From contig OX638131.1 in the NCBI GenBank assembly GCA_951804985.1, positions 4,402,001 to 4,466,000 on the forward strand: a stretch of DNA of 64,000 nt. The letters run 5' to 3'. Source of the DNA: Dryomyza anilis. Its lineage: Eukaryota; Arthropoda; Insecta; Diptera; Dryomyzidae. Below, one piece after another: positions 47,413 through 58,317 of this stretch. The position numbers and the translations under genes are program-made. Numbering within the stretch: the first letter of the stretch is position 1; each line of letters opens with the position of its first letter. Below the pieces are notes generated by a model, which ran no database searches, was not told the DNA's origin, and saw only the letters and a program-made list of their open reading frames with translations.

Positions 47413-49300
47413 CTACAGAAACCCTCACACATTTCAATTGCTAGCCTTTTGAAAACTAATTTCTCTGAATGTAAAATCATCAGACGCCCAAACTGTTAAT
47501 ATACGTTAGAGAAATGTTATTTGGTCGATACTCTGGGCCATAGATTTTCCGCTTAAATGCTTTGTCTTGCGTGAGCTGCTTTGTTGAAAGAGCTCGTTGC
47601 TGGTTATTGTAGCCTTTATTGTTCTACATGTTCTTAAAGGTTGTTGTTGCAGCCGCTTAGCCTTAAGCTACAAATTTGCTAACAAGTGTTCAACTTATTT
47701 GGCCAATACTTCACTAGGCTTAAATCCGCAAGTAATAAAAATGTCGACATTGCTTTGTAAACGAACCGATAGACCGAAAGACCGAAAGACCAATATACAG
47801 ACAGACGGACACATTTATTTTATATAAAAATATTGCAAATATCATGCATATATAAATTAAAAGAATACCCCATGGGATTTACTGTTGAAAACATCTGAAC
47901 GACCTTAAGTTCGTCGACTGATTTTCTGTTTTTTTTGTTCGTTCCTAAAACTTTACGGCAAGAACATAAAAACGTGCAGCAGAGCAACATACAAAGAAAA
48001 AAATTGGTAGCAGCAAATAAAAGTTTTTGTGTTTTTATCTACTTTGTAGATGAACAAAAATAAAAAAAGCAGACAATAACATTTTATGCGTTGAAATAAT
48101 GTTGCAAAACTGTTGGCTGCGCTTGGAAATGTTCTGGGCGGTGCTGCTGCTATGCCACTTGTATAAAAGCTATATAAACTGCAATGTAAATCGTTATGCC
48201 GTCAATAAATTGGTTTAATGCGAAGCACATGTCGAGTGCGCAAAATATTAATTATATGATGGATATGAAAATTGAATGCCAAGCTTTTTAAAATACATAA
48301 AAAGATCAATAACAGCTGTATTAAAACAAAGTGTAGTAAAAATCAAATACAATTTGTATTATTTGGCTACATAAATGCTTAGTATTTCACGATAAATTTT
48401 ATAGATTTGATTAAAGACTTAAGCGCATAATCACTGACAATTTAATGTCGACTTTCAATTTTAAATCAGATTTTTGACATTTTAGTCTATACAAAATTTG
48501 TCACAAAAGGTCGATTTTAATTTTAAAGTTGACTTTAAATTGCCTATGATTATGCGTCTTAAAGTTTAGATAAATTTGTCAACATTATAAAATGGAAATC
48601 TAAAGTTTTACAGTCTAATATATTGCTATTTCGATGTCGTAATTATAATAAGGGCTGAATTGCTTACTTATAAGTAATAAGTGATTTGTTTAGAGTACAT
48701 TAGTCGCTTATAAAATTGGTACATTAAAATATCAAAATATCAGTGTAAATTATGCCAACATTGGAACTTATACGATGACTACTTAATATACAAAATTAAA
48801 ATTTCAGAAATGATTTAAGTTTTATGCAAATTTACGTTATTTGTGTATTTTGACTATCTGACTCATTTTGACAAGACTAACAGCTAGTTTTTGTCTGTAG
48901 TTGCATAATCTGGCAACACTGCTAAAATTGAGAGAGTCACTGCAAAAGCGATTACTTTACCACAACCCTATTGACAAAATGCACCAACCCTGTCTACTAT
49001 GTTTTGGTGCAGTTCCCGGGGGTTTTGAACCACCGCATTGTTGATTGTCATACTATGACTGCAATTCTAGATGGTACGTAGGAACAACTAAACGAGCTGC
49101 ATGTAATTTATGATTTATGCTGATGGCAGGAGACCAGCACATAATAATAAAAATGCAAAAATATGCAAATAGTAGTTATTGCAGTGCAGTCATAGTTTGT
49201 ATGCAGTTGAAACCGAATTACTTTTATATTGTTTATTCCCTTTTTATTTTATTTTAATATTATAAAGAAACTTAATTCATATTCTTTAGAAAACATGAAA
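47413..49300. other. Intron-like DNA
   Basis: No gene. A GACCGAAA/GACAGACGGAC microsatellite lies at about 47770-47812. A hairpin-like element of about 140 bp lies at about 48417-48557 (ACTTAAGCGCATAATCACTGA ... TATGATTATGCGTCTTAAAGT). Nothing else recognised. Confidence 0.5.
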
Positions 49301-49312
49301 TTTAAAACTTAC

Positions 49313-49594
49313 TTGCAACCTGACCATTGAGTGCCTGCGAATGTGTTAAACTGACGTCGGTTGGACTTTGTGCTGCTGTACGCTCGTTAGCTGTGCTAGT
49401 GCTAACTGCACAAATTCCTGCAGTGCTGCTGCTGCTGCCTGCAGATGCACTTGTGGGCGTGGCACGACGTTCACAAGACGCGGCAGATGTTGCTGCTGCG
49501 GAAGTGGAGGAGGAGCCGCTACTGCCGCCACAGATGGCACCAGTCGCTGCGGTGGGATCGTCACGTGAGCTGCGATTTTCTGGAGTGCTGGCAA
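49313..49594 (-). CDS. Pde1c: PDE1 gene exon, Ser/Ala/Thr-rich N-terminal region
   Basis: A 282-bp exon between TTCATTACAG and GCAA|GTAAGT. It encodes ASTPENRSSRDDPTAATGAI, a Gly/Ser/Ala/Thr low-complexity middle and an end reading SLTHSQALNGQVA. It joins in phase to the exon at 43825-44452 (AGA codon across the junction). The frame stays open upstream into the intron to an ATG at 49739, but the clean acceptor makes it more likely that further 5' exons exist to the right. No domain is recognised. Assignment to the PDE1 gene rests on phase and strand, not on homology. Confidence 0.65.
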
Positions 49595-49599
49595 CTGTA

Positions 49600-49960
49600 A
49601 TGAAAAGGTAAAATGGGAAAAGTGATAAAATTAAATTTTTAAAATAAATTTTTGAAAATTTTTGATAATTCAAATTTAATTTTAAATAATTTATAGTGGG
49701 CTTAGCCAGGAAATGTTCTAGGCGACGCTGCTTTATCATTGCAAGTACAACTTATATAAAAGCTATATAACTGTCGTGTAAATCGTTGCGTCGCTAACAA
49801 ATTGGATAATACGAATTCGTCTCTGATCAGAATACGATAAGACATCCCAACAGAGGCCACCTGAAATGATTCGGATCAAAGTTGACTAGGACATTCCAAA
49901 TTTAAAATCCACAAAAGGCAACCTGATCCATCGTTTACAAAGAAACCTGATCTAAAACAT
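49600..49960. other. Intron-like DNA, no gene seen
   Basis: AT-rich, no repeats or frames that can be supported. Confidence 0.5.
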
Positions 49961-49974
49961 ACTAAAGGTGTGTG

Positions 49975-50508
49975 CGAGTTCGATCAAATTCCTGACTAAA
50001 CTAAATTGTACGGGTTTTTAATCGTTCGCCATTCGGTAACCGGTAATTGTTAAAGTACCTAATTAATCGATTATCATATGTTTGTTTTATGTCCTCCAAT
50101 TTAGTTCCTCCAAATTAGGTCGAAATTTGCTAAATTGATAAGTAAACGCTGCATTACCGACAAAATTTAGTTTAGTCAGCAAATTAGTCGAACTCGCACA
50201 CACCCCTAATTGGACCAGATCCGGCACCTATAAAAAAATCTGATTGGAAGTCGTATGATTGAGATGTTATTATAAACAATTAGGGTATGTGCAAATTCGG
50301 CAAAATTGCTAACTAAACTAAATTTGGTCGGTAATGCAGCGTTTACTTATCAATTTAGCAAATTTCGACCTAATTTGGAGGAACTAAATTGGAGGACATA
50401 AAACAAACATATGATAATCGATTAATTAGGTACTTTAACAATTACCGGTTACCGAATGGCGAACGATTAAAAACCCGTACAATTTAGTTTAGTCAGGAAT
50501 TTGATCGA
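49975..50508. mobile_element. Pair of GGGTGTGTGCGA-family elements in opposite orientation
   Basis: The copy at 49975-50207 runs from AAGGTGTGTGCGAGTTCGAT to CTCGCACACACCCC. A second copy, 50282 to about 50508, is almost the exact reverse complement of the first over at least 180 bp: both hold GGAGGACATAAAACAAACAT in one orientation or the other, and ACCGGTTACCGAATGGCGAA. The second lacks its right terminal repeat. The near identity suggests a recent duplication or gene conversion between them. Confidence 0.8.
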
Positions 50509-50547
50509 ATATTTTAATAGAATAATTTTGTTACTTAAATATATATT

Positions 50548-51100
50548 AAGGGTGTGTGCGAATTCGACTAAATTTCTGACCTATATTTTGTCGGTAATGC
50601 AGTGTACGACTTTTCAATTTAGAAAATTGTCGAAAAACAGACATATGATAATCAATAGATTATGGACTTTAACAATTACTGGCGTTCGAATGAAAAGTCG
50701 TGCAATTTAGTTTAGTCAGCAATTTAGTTGAATTCGCACACACCCTAAATTTAATTAGTAAAACTGCATTACCGACAAAATTAATTTAGTCAGCAATTTA
50801 GTCGATCTCGCACACACCCTTAATACATTATTTTGCATTAAAATTCTTAATTTTAAATATATATTTTTAAATTTATATTAATATTATTGAATGGCGTTCG
50901 AATGAAAAGTCGTGCAATTTAGTTTAGTCAGCAATTTAGTTGAATTCGCACACACCCTAAATTTAATTAGTAAAACTGCATTACCGACAAAATTAATTTA
51001 GTCAGCAATTTAGTCGATCTCGCACACACCCTTAATACATTATTTTGCATTAAAATTCTTAATTTTAAATATATATTTTTAAATTTATATTAATATTTTA
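50548..51100. repeat. GGGTGTGTGCGA-family copy followed by a 212-bp tandem duplication
   Basis: An element starts at TTAAGGGTGTGTGCGAATTC (about 50547). Its right part, with the following partial element and flanking AT-rich DNA (50681-50892), is repeated head to tail at 50893 to about 51096 with no difference that I can see. The duplication starts at GGCGTTCGAATGAAAAGTCG in both copies. It is recent, or an assembly artefact. Confidence 0.85.
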
Positions 51101-52540
51101 AATTAATATTTTTTTAGGTTTCTATTTTTTTTTTTCATACAACTTACATTCTAATTTCAGTTTTAATCAGACACACGCAGCTGTCTGCCAGTAACAAATT
51201 GCAAATTTTGACCTCTCAACAGGTGCGGCTTTGAGTGAGGGTCCTTTTGACAGGCTGCTAAATCCTTGATGCGGCGCAGCAACAACAAAAGCAAGTAGCA
51301 TAAAATGTGAGTTCTACTGTGAGTGCTACAAAAGGGCTTCCATCCCAATGTAAGCAACAAGAATTAAAGGTAAAATTTAAAGGCTTAAAAAGAAGCCACT
51401 GACGTCAACAGTTGCTTGGAAAACAAAGCAACCAACCGTTTCCACAGAACTTGCCATCAAATAAAACCCTATGTCTGTCGGTGTTGTGCTGGCCAACATA
51501 TGGCAACAATAGCTGCCAACATTGAAATATGTTGTAGACAGTATGAACAGCAAGAAAAGCTATAGCTTTTAAATGTATTAAAAACGTAGGTTCTTTTCAC
51601 TTCGACAGCAGGCATAAAACCGACCAAATCTCAAAAGTAACCGACATTGTTGTGGTCTGTTGTTGGCCACAGCAATAGCAATAGCAACAGCAACAATTTG
51701 TTGAAATTGCAAATATGCTTGCAATGATTTTGTAAATTGTGTTTTTCAATTTCTTGTCGAACTAGGTTTAATTGACTTTGAGTGCAACATAACGTATGAG
51801 TATCTTTTAATCAAGCAAGCATCATTTGAGTTATTCTTTTTAATTTGAAGCAATTTCTATTTTTTAAATTGTGTTGCAAATATAAATTGAATTTTTGTTA
51901 AATATTTCAAATTCAATGTTATTTTTGATATAATCCCAATATTATCTCAGATAATAACAACCAATCGTAATTCAACAAATATTTATTTTATATAAGCTAA
52001 ATATTGCCAAAGATTAAATATATAATCTCGATGTCAATTGTCAATTTATTATTTTATTACGCAATACAAAAATGCCTTGATTGTTACTCATACGCAGTAG
52101 CAGTACACAAAAATATGAAATTGTCAAAGTTCAAGTATTTGTTTTTCTATTTGTTCCATTTGCAATGAATCATACGCTGTGACAGCACAATATTTATTAA
52201 AATCAAATTTGATTCATTGCCCGAATATTGCATAAAAGATAGAGCAATAAAAGTTGTATCTAATCGCGTCATTTTAATCAAAGGATTAGTGCAACTAGTA
52301 GGGGGAAACTACAGTTGGTGATTTGCGACATTATTGAACAAAATATTTTAGATAATATATTAATAAATGATAATTAAATATATATATGAATATTATCTAA
52401 GGACCTGTGCGAATAAAGTCTGATTGAGTAAACTGTATCAAATATCGATAAAGCAGTGTTATTTTAGTATGCTTAGGTACTTTATTCGCACAGCACCTAA
52501 AAATTGTAATTTGTGATTCTCATGTAAATATTCGAGATAA
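51101..52540. other. Non-coding DNA, partly GC-richer
   Basis: The stretch 51150-51680 is less AT-rich and has short frames (for example 51163-51360, minus strand) without family or splice structure. The element at about 52400-52491 is a short relative of the one at 46.1 kb. No gene is supported. Confidence 0.45.
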
Positions 52541-52544
52541 TTTT

Positions 52545-54520
52545 CTTATTAGTAGAAAAAGTTTTTTTGTTTATGTTGTAGATACTCCTGAACATTTGCA
52601 GATACATTTGCACTATCGTAGATACTTTTGAACAAACGAATGTTAATAGATTTCTTAGATTTTATGAACTTTTTATCTTTTTATAATAACTGTTAACTCT
52701 TTAAATTATTAAAAAACATCTTGACAAACGTAGATACTTTTTATTATTATTACAGATATGTTACTCATGAAAACTCTAGACCATCTGCAATTTCCAAAAG
52801 TTTCAACAATGGAATATGTGATGCTTCTAAGTATTCGCAATACTTTGCTGCTATTAGAAACAGTTTTTAATGTTTCAGATACTTCTTGATGATCGTAGAT
52901 ACTTTTACACTATCTTAGATAGTTTTGAACTATCGATTATCTATCCTCGGAACTTTTCAATTGTTAAACATATTATTCAACATTTTAAGTTGTTTTTCAA
53001 ACATATAAGATACATATTTATTTTTGTAGATATTTTCTCTTTTACCATATATATTTTAAAACTATCGTAGATACTTTTCAATGATCGCTAATACTAACTT
53101 CTTCTACTTCTTAATTACCGTAAAAACAATTGAACTATCACATATACTTTTCAAATACTGTGGATACTTTTGAACAAACGCATATATGTTTTGGGTATTG
53201 TAGATGCTTTCAACGAAGATAGAAACTAATGTAGTTACTTATAAACTACAATACATTCATTTGAATTATCAGACATACTTTTCAAACGTTGTATGTAAAG
53301 GGTTTTTCAACAGGGACGCTACAAAAGTAGAGCGAACGAGTATGGCAAACGACGCCATATTTTTTGCCGCTCTTTTGACATTTCTCTTCAGTAAGGTTTG
53401 CCATTTCATGATGGAAACGTATACGAATTCGAATTTCGGTAGTAAATTTTAATAATTTCGACTCGTTGTTGTCTCGTATCTTTCCATCATGAAATGGCAA
53501 ACCTTACTGAAGAGAAATGTCAAAAGAGCGGCAAGAAATATGGCGTCGTTTGCTGTCCCTGTCGCTTTACTTTTGTAGCGTCCCTGTTGAGAAACCCTTT
53601 ACTTTTGAGCTATCGTAGATATGTTACATTTATCGCAGATACTATTATACTTAATTCTTAATTATTGTATGTCTTTTTAAACTACCACACATAATGTTTA
53701 AATATCGTAGATATTTATGTACTATATTATGTAGATATGTTTTATGTATGTTCAACATTTATAGATACTAATAAAGTTACTTTTAAGCAATCGCAGACGC
53801 TTTTAAACTATCGTCGATACTAATGTTGATATTTCTAAACTTGAACTGTCACTGATACTTGTCAGACACTATCGTAGAACCTTTTAATATGCCGTAGATT
53901 CATTTCATATATCGAAAATATATTTCAGTAAGCTTAGATACTAATGCAGAATATTTTTAACAAACGCGAGATAATTTTGAACGAGCACTTATACATATCA
54001 GCCATCTGAGATACTTTTAAACTAACATAGAAATATTTTGTCTATCATAGATACTAATTCAGATACTTTTAAAATAGAATAGATACATTTTCTACTAGTA
54101 CACACACTTTTCAGCAATCCGAGATATTTTTAAACTATCATAAAATCGTTTGATCTATCATAGATACTAATTCCAATACTTTTAAAATAGAACAGATTCA
54201 TTTATAGATACTTTATAGCTTTCGTAATAGATATTTTTAGTAATTCTAGATACTATTGTATTTTTTTATATATGTCATTTATAAAATATACTAATCAGAT
54301 ATCGTAGATACGTTTTTAAATATTGTAAATAGGTTTCAAGTATCGTAGACACTTTTTAAACTATAATAGACATTTTAAAACTACTACACAATATTTTTAG
54401 ATAGAGAAGATAATTTTTAGATTGTAGTAGTTACTTCTAAACTATCGTAGATGCGTTTCATGCATCGTGTATACTTTTTAACGAGTTATTCTTGATACCT
54501 TTAAAATGTTAATACTTTTC
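52545..54520. repeat. Degenerate array of 'AAACTATCGTAGATACTTTT'
   Basis: For nearly 2 kb a unit close to ACTATCGTAGATACTTTTGA recurs at irregular spacing of about 20-60 bp, some sixty times, with many variants (GTAGATACTTTTAAACTATC, ATCATAGATACTAATTC). It is interrupted at 53296-53601 by a MITE that does not share the unit. The unit carries a weak internal palindrome (ATCGTAGAT). No coding sequence. Confidence 0.85.
53296..53601. mobile_element. MITE with long terminal inverted repeats, copy 2
   Basis: About 306 bp bounded by TAAAGGGTTTTTCAACAGGG and its inverse. It matches the element at 31319-31622 over nearly its whole length; differences include GAACGAGTATGGC for GACAGGGACAGC in the left arm. 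It is inserted within the CTATCGTAGATAC array, so the array is older. The flanking TA is a possible target duplication. Confidence 0.87.
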
Positions 54521-55076
54521 ATGTCTAGAATATAATTAATGAAATTAATGAAATTATTATATTTTCTTTATCCAAATCATATACATAATGCGCAAAAGAA
54601 TAGAAAAACCTTTGGTACTTGGTTAATTTACAGGAAACACCATCAGTTGTGAGAATTAATTGTCTACTTATTTTTTACAACCACTTTAGGCATTTCCACC
54701 ATTGAGTAAAAATAACAAAAAGTGCAAAAATCAAAACAAGGGCTCTCCATAGACATTGCAGCACTTCAATTTATAAATAAAATAAAACTTTAAACCATAA
54801 AACAAACCAGCGTTTGTATTTATTGCAATACAAGCAATAACAAATTCACGTTGATTAACTTATCAACCAAACAAAAAAAAAAAGAGTTTGAGTTAATTTA
54901 CAATATATAAATTGTATGGGTAGAGTAGAAGCGAGTGATATCACATATTAGAAAAACCAATTAAAATGTAAATGTGTCATAATCTAATCAATGTTTTTTT
55001 TTCAGTAGTATTAATGATTAGAGCACTTTGGCAATACTACCCGCACCTACTCTACAGACAGCACACGGTCACGGTG

Positions 55077-55086
55077 TATATAAAAA
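55077..55086 (+). promoter_or_regulatory. TATA box of the plus-strand Kazal gene
   Basis: TATATAAAAA lies about 110 bases before the ATG. A likely start of transcription is near 55110, around ATCAAACG, giving a leader of roughly 85 bases. The spacing is typical of a small, highly expressed fly gene. Confidence 0.75.
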
Positions 55087-55194
55087 GGGGCCACCTTCTG
55101 TTGTCATATTTAATCAAACGTTAGTATAACGCAAACCGTTACAGTGTTTAAACGTTACAATCACCATCACCAATAACCAATCACCTACAAAACA

Positions 55195-55413
55195 ATGAAG
55201 TGCTTTGCAGTTTTCATGTTGCTGATTTTGGCAGTTCTGGGAGTTACGATGGTCTCTGGCGATGAACTCGACTGCATGTGTCCACGCAACTTGGAACCGC
55301 TGTGTGGCTCCGACCAGCAGACGTACTCCAATCTCTGCATGTTCGAGTGCGCACAACGTTCGGTGACGCGCATCGGTGGCAGTTTGAAGAAGTTGCACGA
55401 CGGCATGTGTTAA
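55195..55413 (+). CDS. Secreted Kazal-type serine protease inhibitor
   Basis: A single-exon frame of 72 residues. Residues 1-22 form a signal peptide (MKCFAVFMLLILAVLGV and on), with likely cleavage before DELDC. One Kazal domain follows with all six cysteines in order: DCMC, PLCGSDQQTYSNLC, FEC and the C-terminal Cys. The residue at the expected P1 position, two after the second cysteine (CPR), is Arg, which predicts inhibition of trypsin-like proteases. A TATA box lies 110 bases upstream and AATAAA follows at 55505. It faces the related gene at 61.2 kb. From memory, Drosophila has a Kazal gene in the same chromosomal neighbourhood. Role in digestion, immunity or reproduction cannot be told from the sequence. 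Confidence 0.95.
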   Translation: MKCFAVFMLLILAVLGVTMVSGDELDCMCPRNLEPLCGSDQQTYSNLCMFECAQRSVTRIGGSLKKLHDGMC

Positions 55414-55504
55414 TGGCTGAAGTGACAGTTGGAAGCATCAAAATGACAGCGGACAATGACAGATAAATGGATTATTGTTGAAATTGTGAAAAAATGTATG
55501 ATAA

Positions 55505-55510
55505 AATAAA
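55505..55510 (+). terminator. Polyadenylation signal of the plus-strand Kazal gene
   Basis: AATAAA about 90 bases after the stop codon; an overlapping ATAAAATAAAA context. Confidence 0.7.
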
Positions 55511-55765
55511 AGTGAATTTTTATATAGCTCTGAATATTTTGGTGTTTTATTAATTACTTAATTAACTAACTTAATTAAAAAGTTTTTTTTTATTAAAATA
55601 AAATATAGGTATACAAAAATTTAGAGTGATGAAATTGAATACGAATAATGATGGAATGAAAAGATTTTTCATTTGAAATGAAATTCAAATATTGAAATCC
55701 AGAGTTGAAACTAAAACGAATAATTCGGCGTTAGTATGTAATTCGATTTTGTTTTAATTTATACT

Positions 55766-56358
55766 AAGGGTGTGTGCGAATTCGACTAAATTGACTAAAC
55801 TACATTAAACGGCTTTTCATTCGGTATCCTTTCGGTAACCGGTAATTATTAAAGTCCATTATCAATCGATCATATGTCTATATACTGAAAAGTCGAACAC
55901 TGCATTGCCGATAAAATTGCTCACTAAAGATGTGTGCGAATTCGACTAAATTGCTGACTAAACTAAAGTTTGCCGGTAATGCAGTATTAACTTGTCAATT
56001 TAGCATATTTCTGAATTGAACTTAATTGGATGATAGCAAAGAAACTTATGATAATCGATTGATTACGGACTTTAACAATTGCCGGTTATCGAATGGAGAA
56101 CGAATGAAAAGCCGTCCGATTTAGTTAAGTCAGCAAAAATCGCACACACCCTAAATTAAACGGCTTTTCTTTCGATCTCCATTCGATAACTGCTATTGTT
56201 AAAGTCTGTAATAAATCGAGTAACATATGTCTGTTTTCCGTCATACAATTTAGTTCAATGTAGTCAGCTCGAAAATGTGCTTAATTGAAAAATCAAACAC
56301 TGCATTACCGACAAAACTTAGTTTAGTCAACCATTTAGTCGAATTCTCACAAACCCTA
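55766..56358. mobile_element. Three adjacent GGGTGTGTGCGA-family elements
   Basis: The first, 55766-55921, begins AAGGGTGTGTGCGAATTCGA. The second, about 55927-56151, is in the opposite orientation and ends TCGCACACACCCT. The third, about 56152-56358, has no left end and finishes in TCTCACAAACCCT. All share GGTAACCGGTAATT, CTGCATTACCGA and the ATCATATG words. They appear nested or inserted next to each other. Confidence 0.8.
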
Positions 56359-56399
56359 AATTAATCGAAATTTGAATGTAACTAAATTGATTCACAGTA

Positions 56400-57820
56400 A
56401 AAAAAAAACAGATTTAATCGACGTTTAATATGAGTTTGTTAATTTCAGATCAGCGATCGATGAAAAATCGATTGATTACCGATAAATCTAAATTATTTTG
56501 TTCAGTCTTCAAAACTAGACCCAGACCCAAAAAAAAAATTCATCAAATCCCATTAAAATTGGTCAATAGGACAATTATTGTTTTAATAGTATACAAAAAA
56601 TAAATCTTTTCGTATAAACTCAATGGCAATGTCATGGTATTTTCTAGTATTTAATGGTATTTGCCGATTAAAATAATAATTTATGCTATTGACTATTTTT
56701 AATAGTAAAAAACTATTATTTATATAGAATTTTTTTCTGGGTGTACCCTAAGTTTCACACTGAAATGATTTCAATATATCGAATCGAAGTTTTGGTTTAT
56801 AGTACGGTTTTTGAATAAATGCTAATTTTTGCACATATTTTCAAGATTTCAAATTTAACTCACTTCAAAACTAAAGACCCATTACCTTAAAATGTGCATT
56901 ATAATTTTTTAAAATTTATAATTTGAAAAATCGATAAATATTTAAAATTTTTTGTTTAAAAGTACATTTTTTGTCTATGTTTTTACTATTTTTATAAAAT
57001 CCATCTTAAAGCCATTATAAAACCGAAATTGATTATATTACTTTTAGATATCAGGTTTTTTCTGATTTTTGTATAATGCCCAGTCTGCAATGTCTCGAAG
57101 CTCATCGATGATCTAAGTTACCCCGAACTAACTGCGATATAAAAATTCGATCTCGTTGATTTATACCTAGTATTTTTTAAAAATGTTCGTGCAATAAAAT
57201 TTAGGTTACAAAAATGATATTTAAATATTTATCACACCGATATCGTAATGTTTTTCGAATCAATCTCGATATTCGATGCGATATCGATCCAGAATCGTTT
57301 TATTTTTCGTTTCGAATAAACTTCATTATTTCGTTGCGATATCTGCGCATATCTTATAACGAATTTTAGTATAATATAGATACGAAATCGTAATCGAGAT
57401 CGAATAAGTTCCTCGACATCTCGAAACAGTCTCGAAGCGATATCGAATCGAATGGCAAACTGGGTGGGTTCGAAAATGTTTATGTGTAAAAATTGAAACG
57501 GTTTAAAATTTATATCGGATTCGGTTACCGCTTCAATTTCTTGGCATAATGAAGTTTTGAAATGGAACATTTTAGAAGTTTAAATAAAAATAAAATAAAT
57601 TTGAATAATACAGTGTCGTACTGTTTTTTTTTTGAATCTAACTTAATTTTTTTTTTATATGGCATTTTTTGTTTTATTTTTCGATCTCTTGTAGAATGTC
57701 GGTAAACACTGCATTATCGATCCATTTCAAGAACAAGCTAAATTTAGCTATTTATTCGAAATAACATAATTTAAAACTAAAGTTATTGATTAACTGAAAT
57801 TATTAAAATATTTCAAATTA
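56400..57820. other. AT-rich DNA with a diverged palindromic repeat
   Basis: At about 56535-56735 lies a copy of the repeat containing CCCATTAAAATTGGTCAATA, ATGGTATTTTCTAGTATTTA and AATAGTAAAAAACTATTATT, seen again at 59.88-60.30 kb. From 57230 to 57450 the words GATATCG and TCGAATCG recur often; the minus-strand frame there (57232-57570) has no family and is not taken as a gene. Confidence 0.5.
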
Positions 57821-57828
57821 TATATTTA

Positions 57829-58317
57829 GGGTGTGTGCGAGTTCGACTAAATTGTTGACTAAACTAAATTTTGTCGGTAATGCAGTGTTCGACTTTTCAA
57901 TTTAGCAAATTTTCGAGCAAACTAAATTGAACTCAATTGGAAGACAGCAAACACACATGTGATAATGGATTGATTATGGACTTGAACAATTACCGGTTAC
58001 CGAATGGCCATCGAATGAAAATCTGTACAATTTAGTTTAGTCAGTAATTTAGTCGAACTCGCACATACTCTTAGGGTGTGTGCGAGTTTGACTAAATTGC
58101 TGACTAAATTAAATTTTGTCGGTAATGCAGTTTTTACTAATTCAATTTAGTAAATTTTCAAGCAAGCTAAATTAAACTAAATTAAAAGACAGCAAAGAGA
58201 CATATGATTATCGATTTATTAGAGACTTTAACAATTACCGGTTACGATATGGATATCCAATGAAAACCAGTACAATTTAGTTTAGTCAGCAATTTAATCG
58301 AACTCGCACATACCCTT
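57829..58317. mobile_element. Two GGGTGTGTGCGA-family elements in tandem
   Basis: Copies at 57829-58071 and 58073-58317, each with both ends: GGGTGTGTGCGAGTTCGACT and TCGAACTCGCACATAC. They share one TTA between them. Each is a palindrome-like element of about 243 bp with TCGGTAATGCAGT and its inverse placed near the centre arms. A head-to-head or tandem insertion at a shared TA site would explain the arrangement. Confidence 0.85.

Noticed and set aside
49000..49060. Possible tRNA T-arm (GGGGGTTTTGAACCACCGC)
   Set aside because: No D arm or anticodon stem could be found on either strand.
51163..51360. Minus-strand frame of 65 codons as a possible 5' PDE1 exon
   Set aside because: No GT donor in phase with the exon at 49594 was found and the product shows no family.
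57232..57570. Minus-strand frame of 112 codons
   Set aside because: The Ile/Arg/Asp/Phe-rich product follows a GATATCG/TCGAAT repetitive stretch; no domain is seen.
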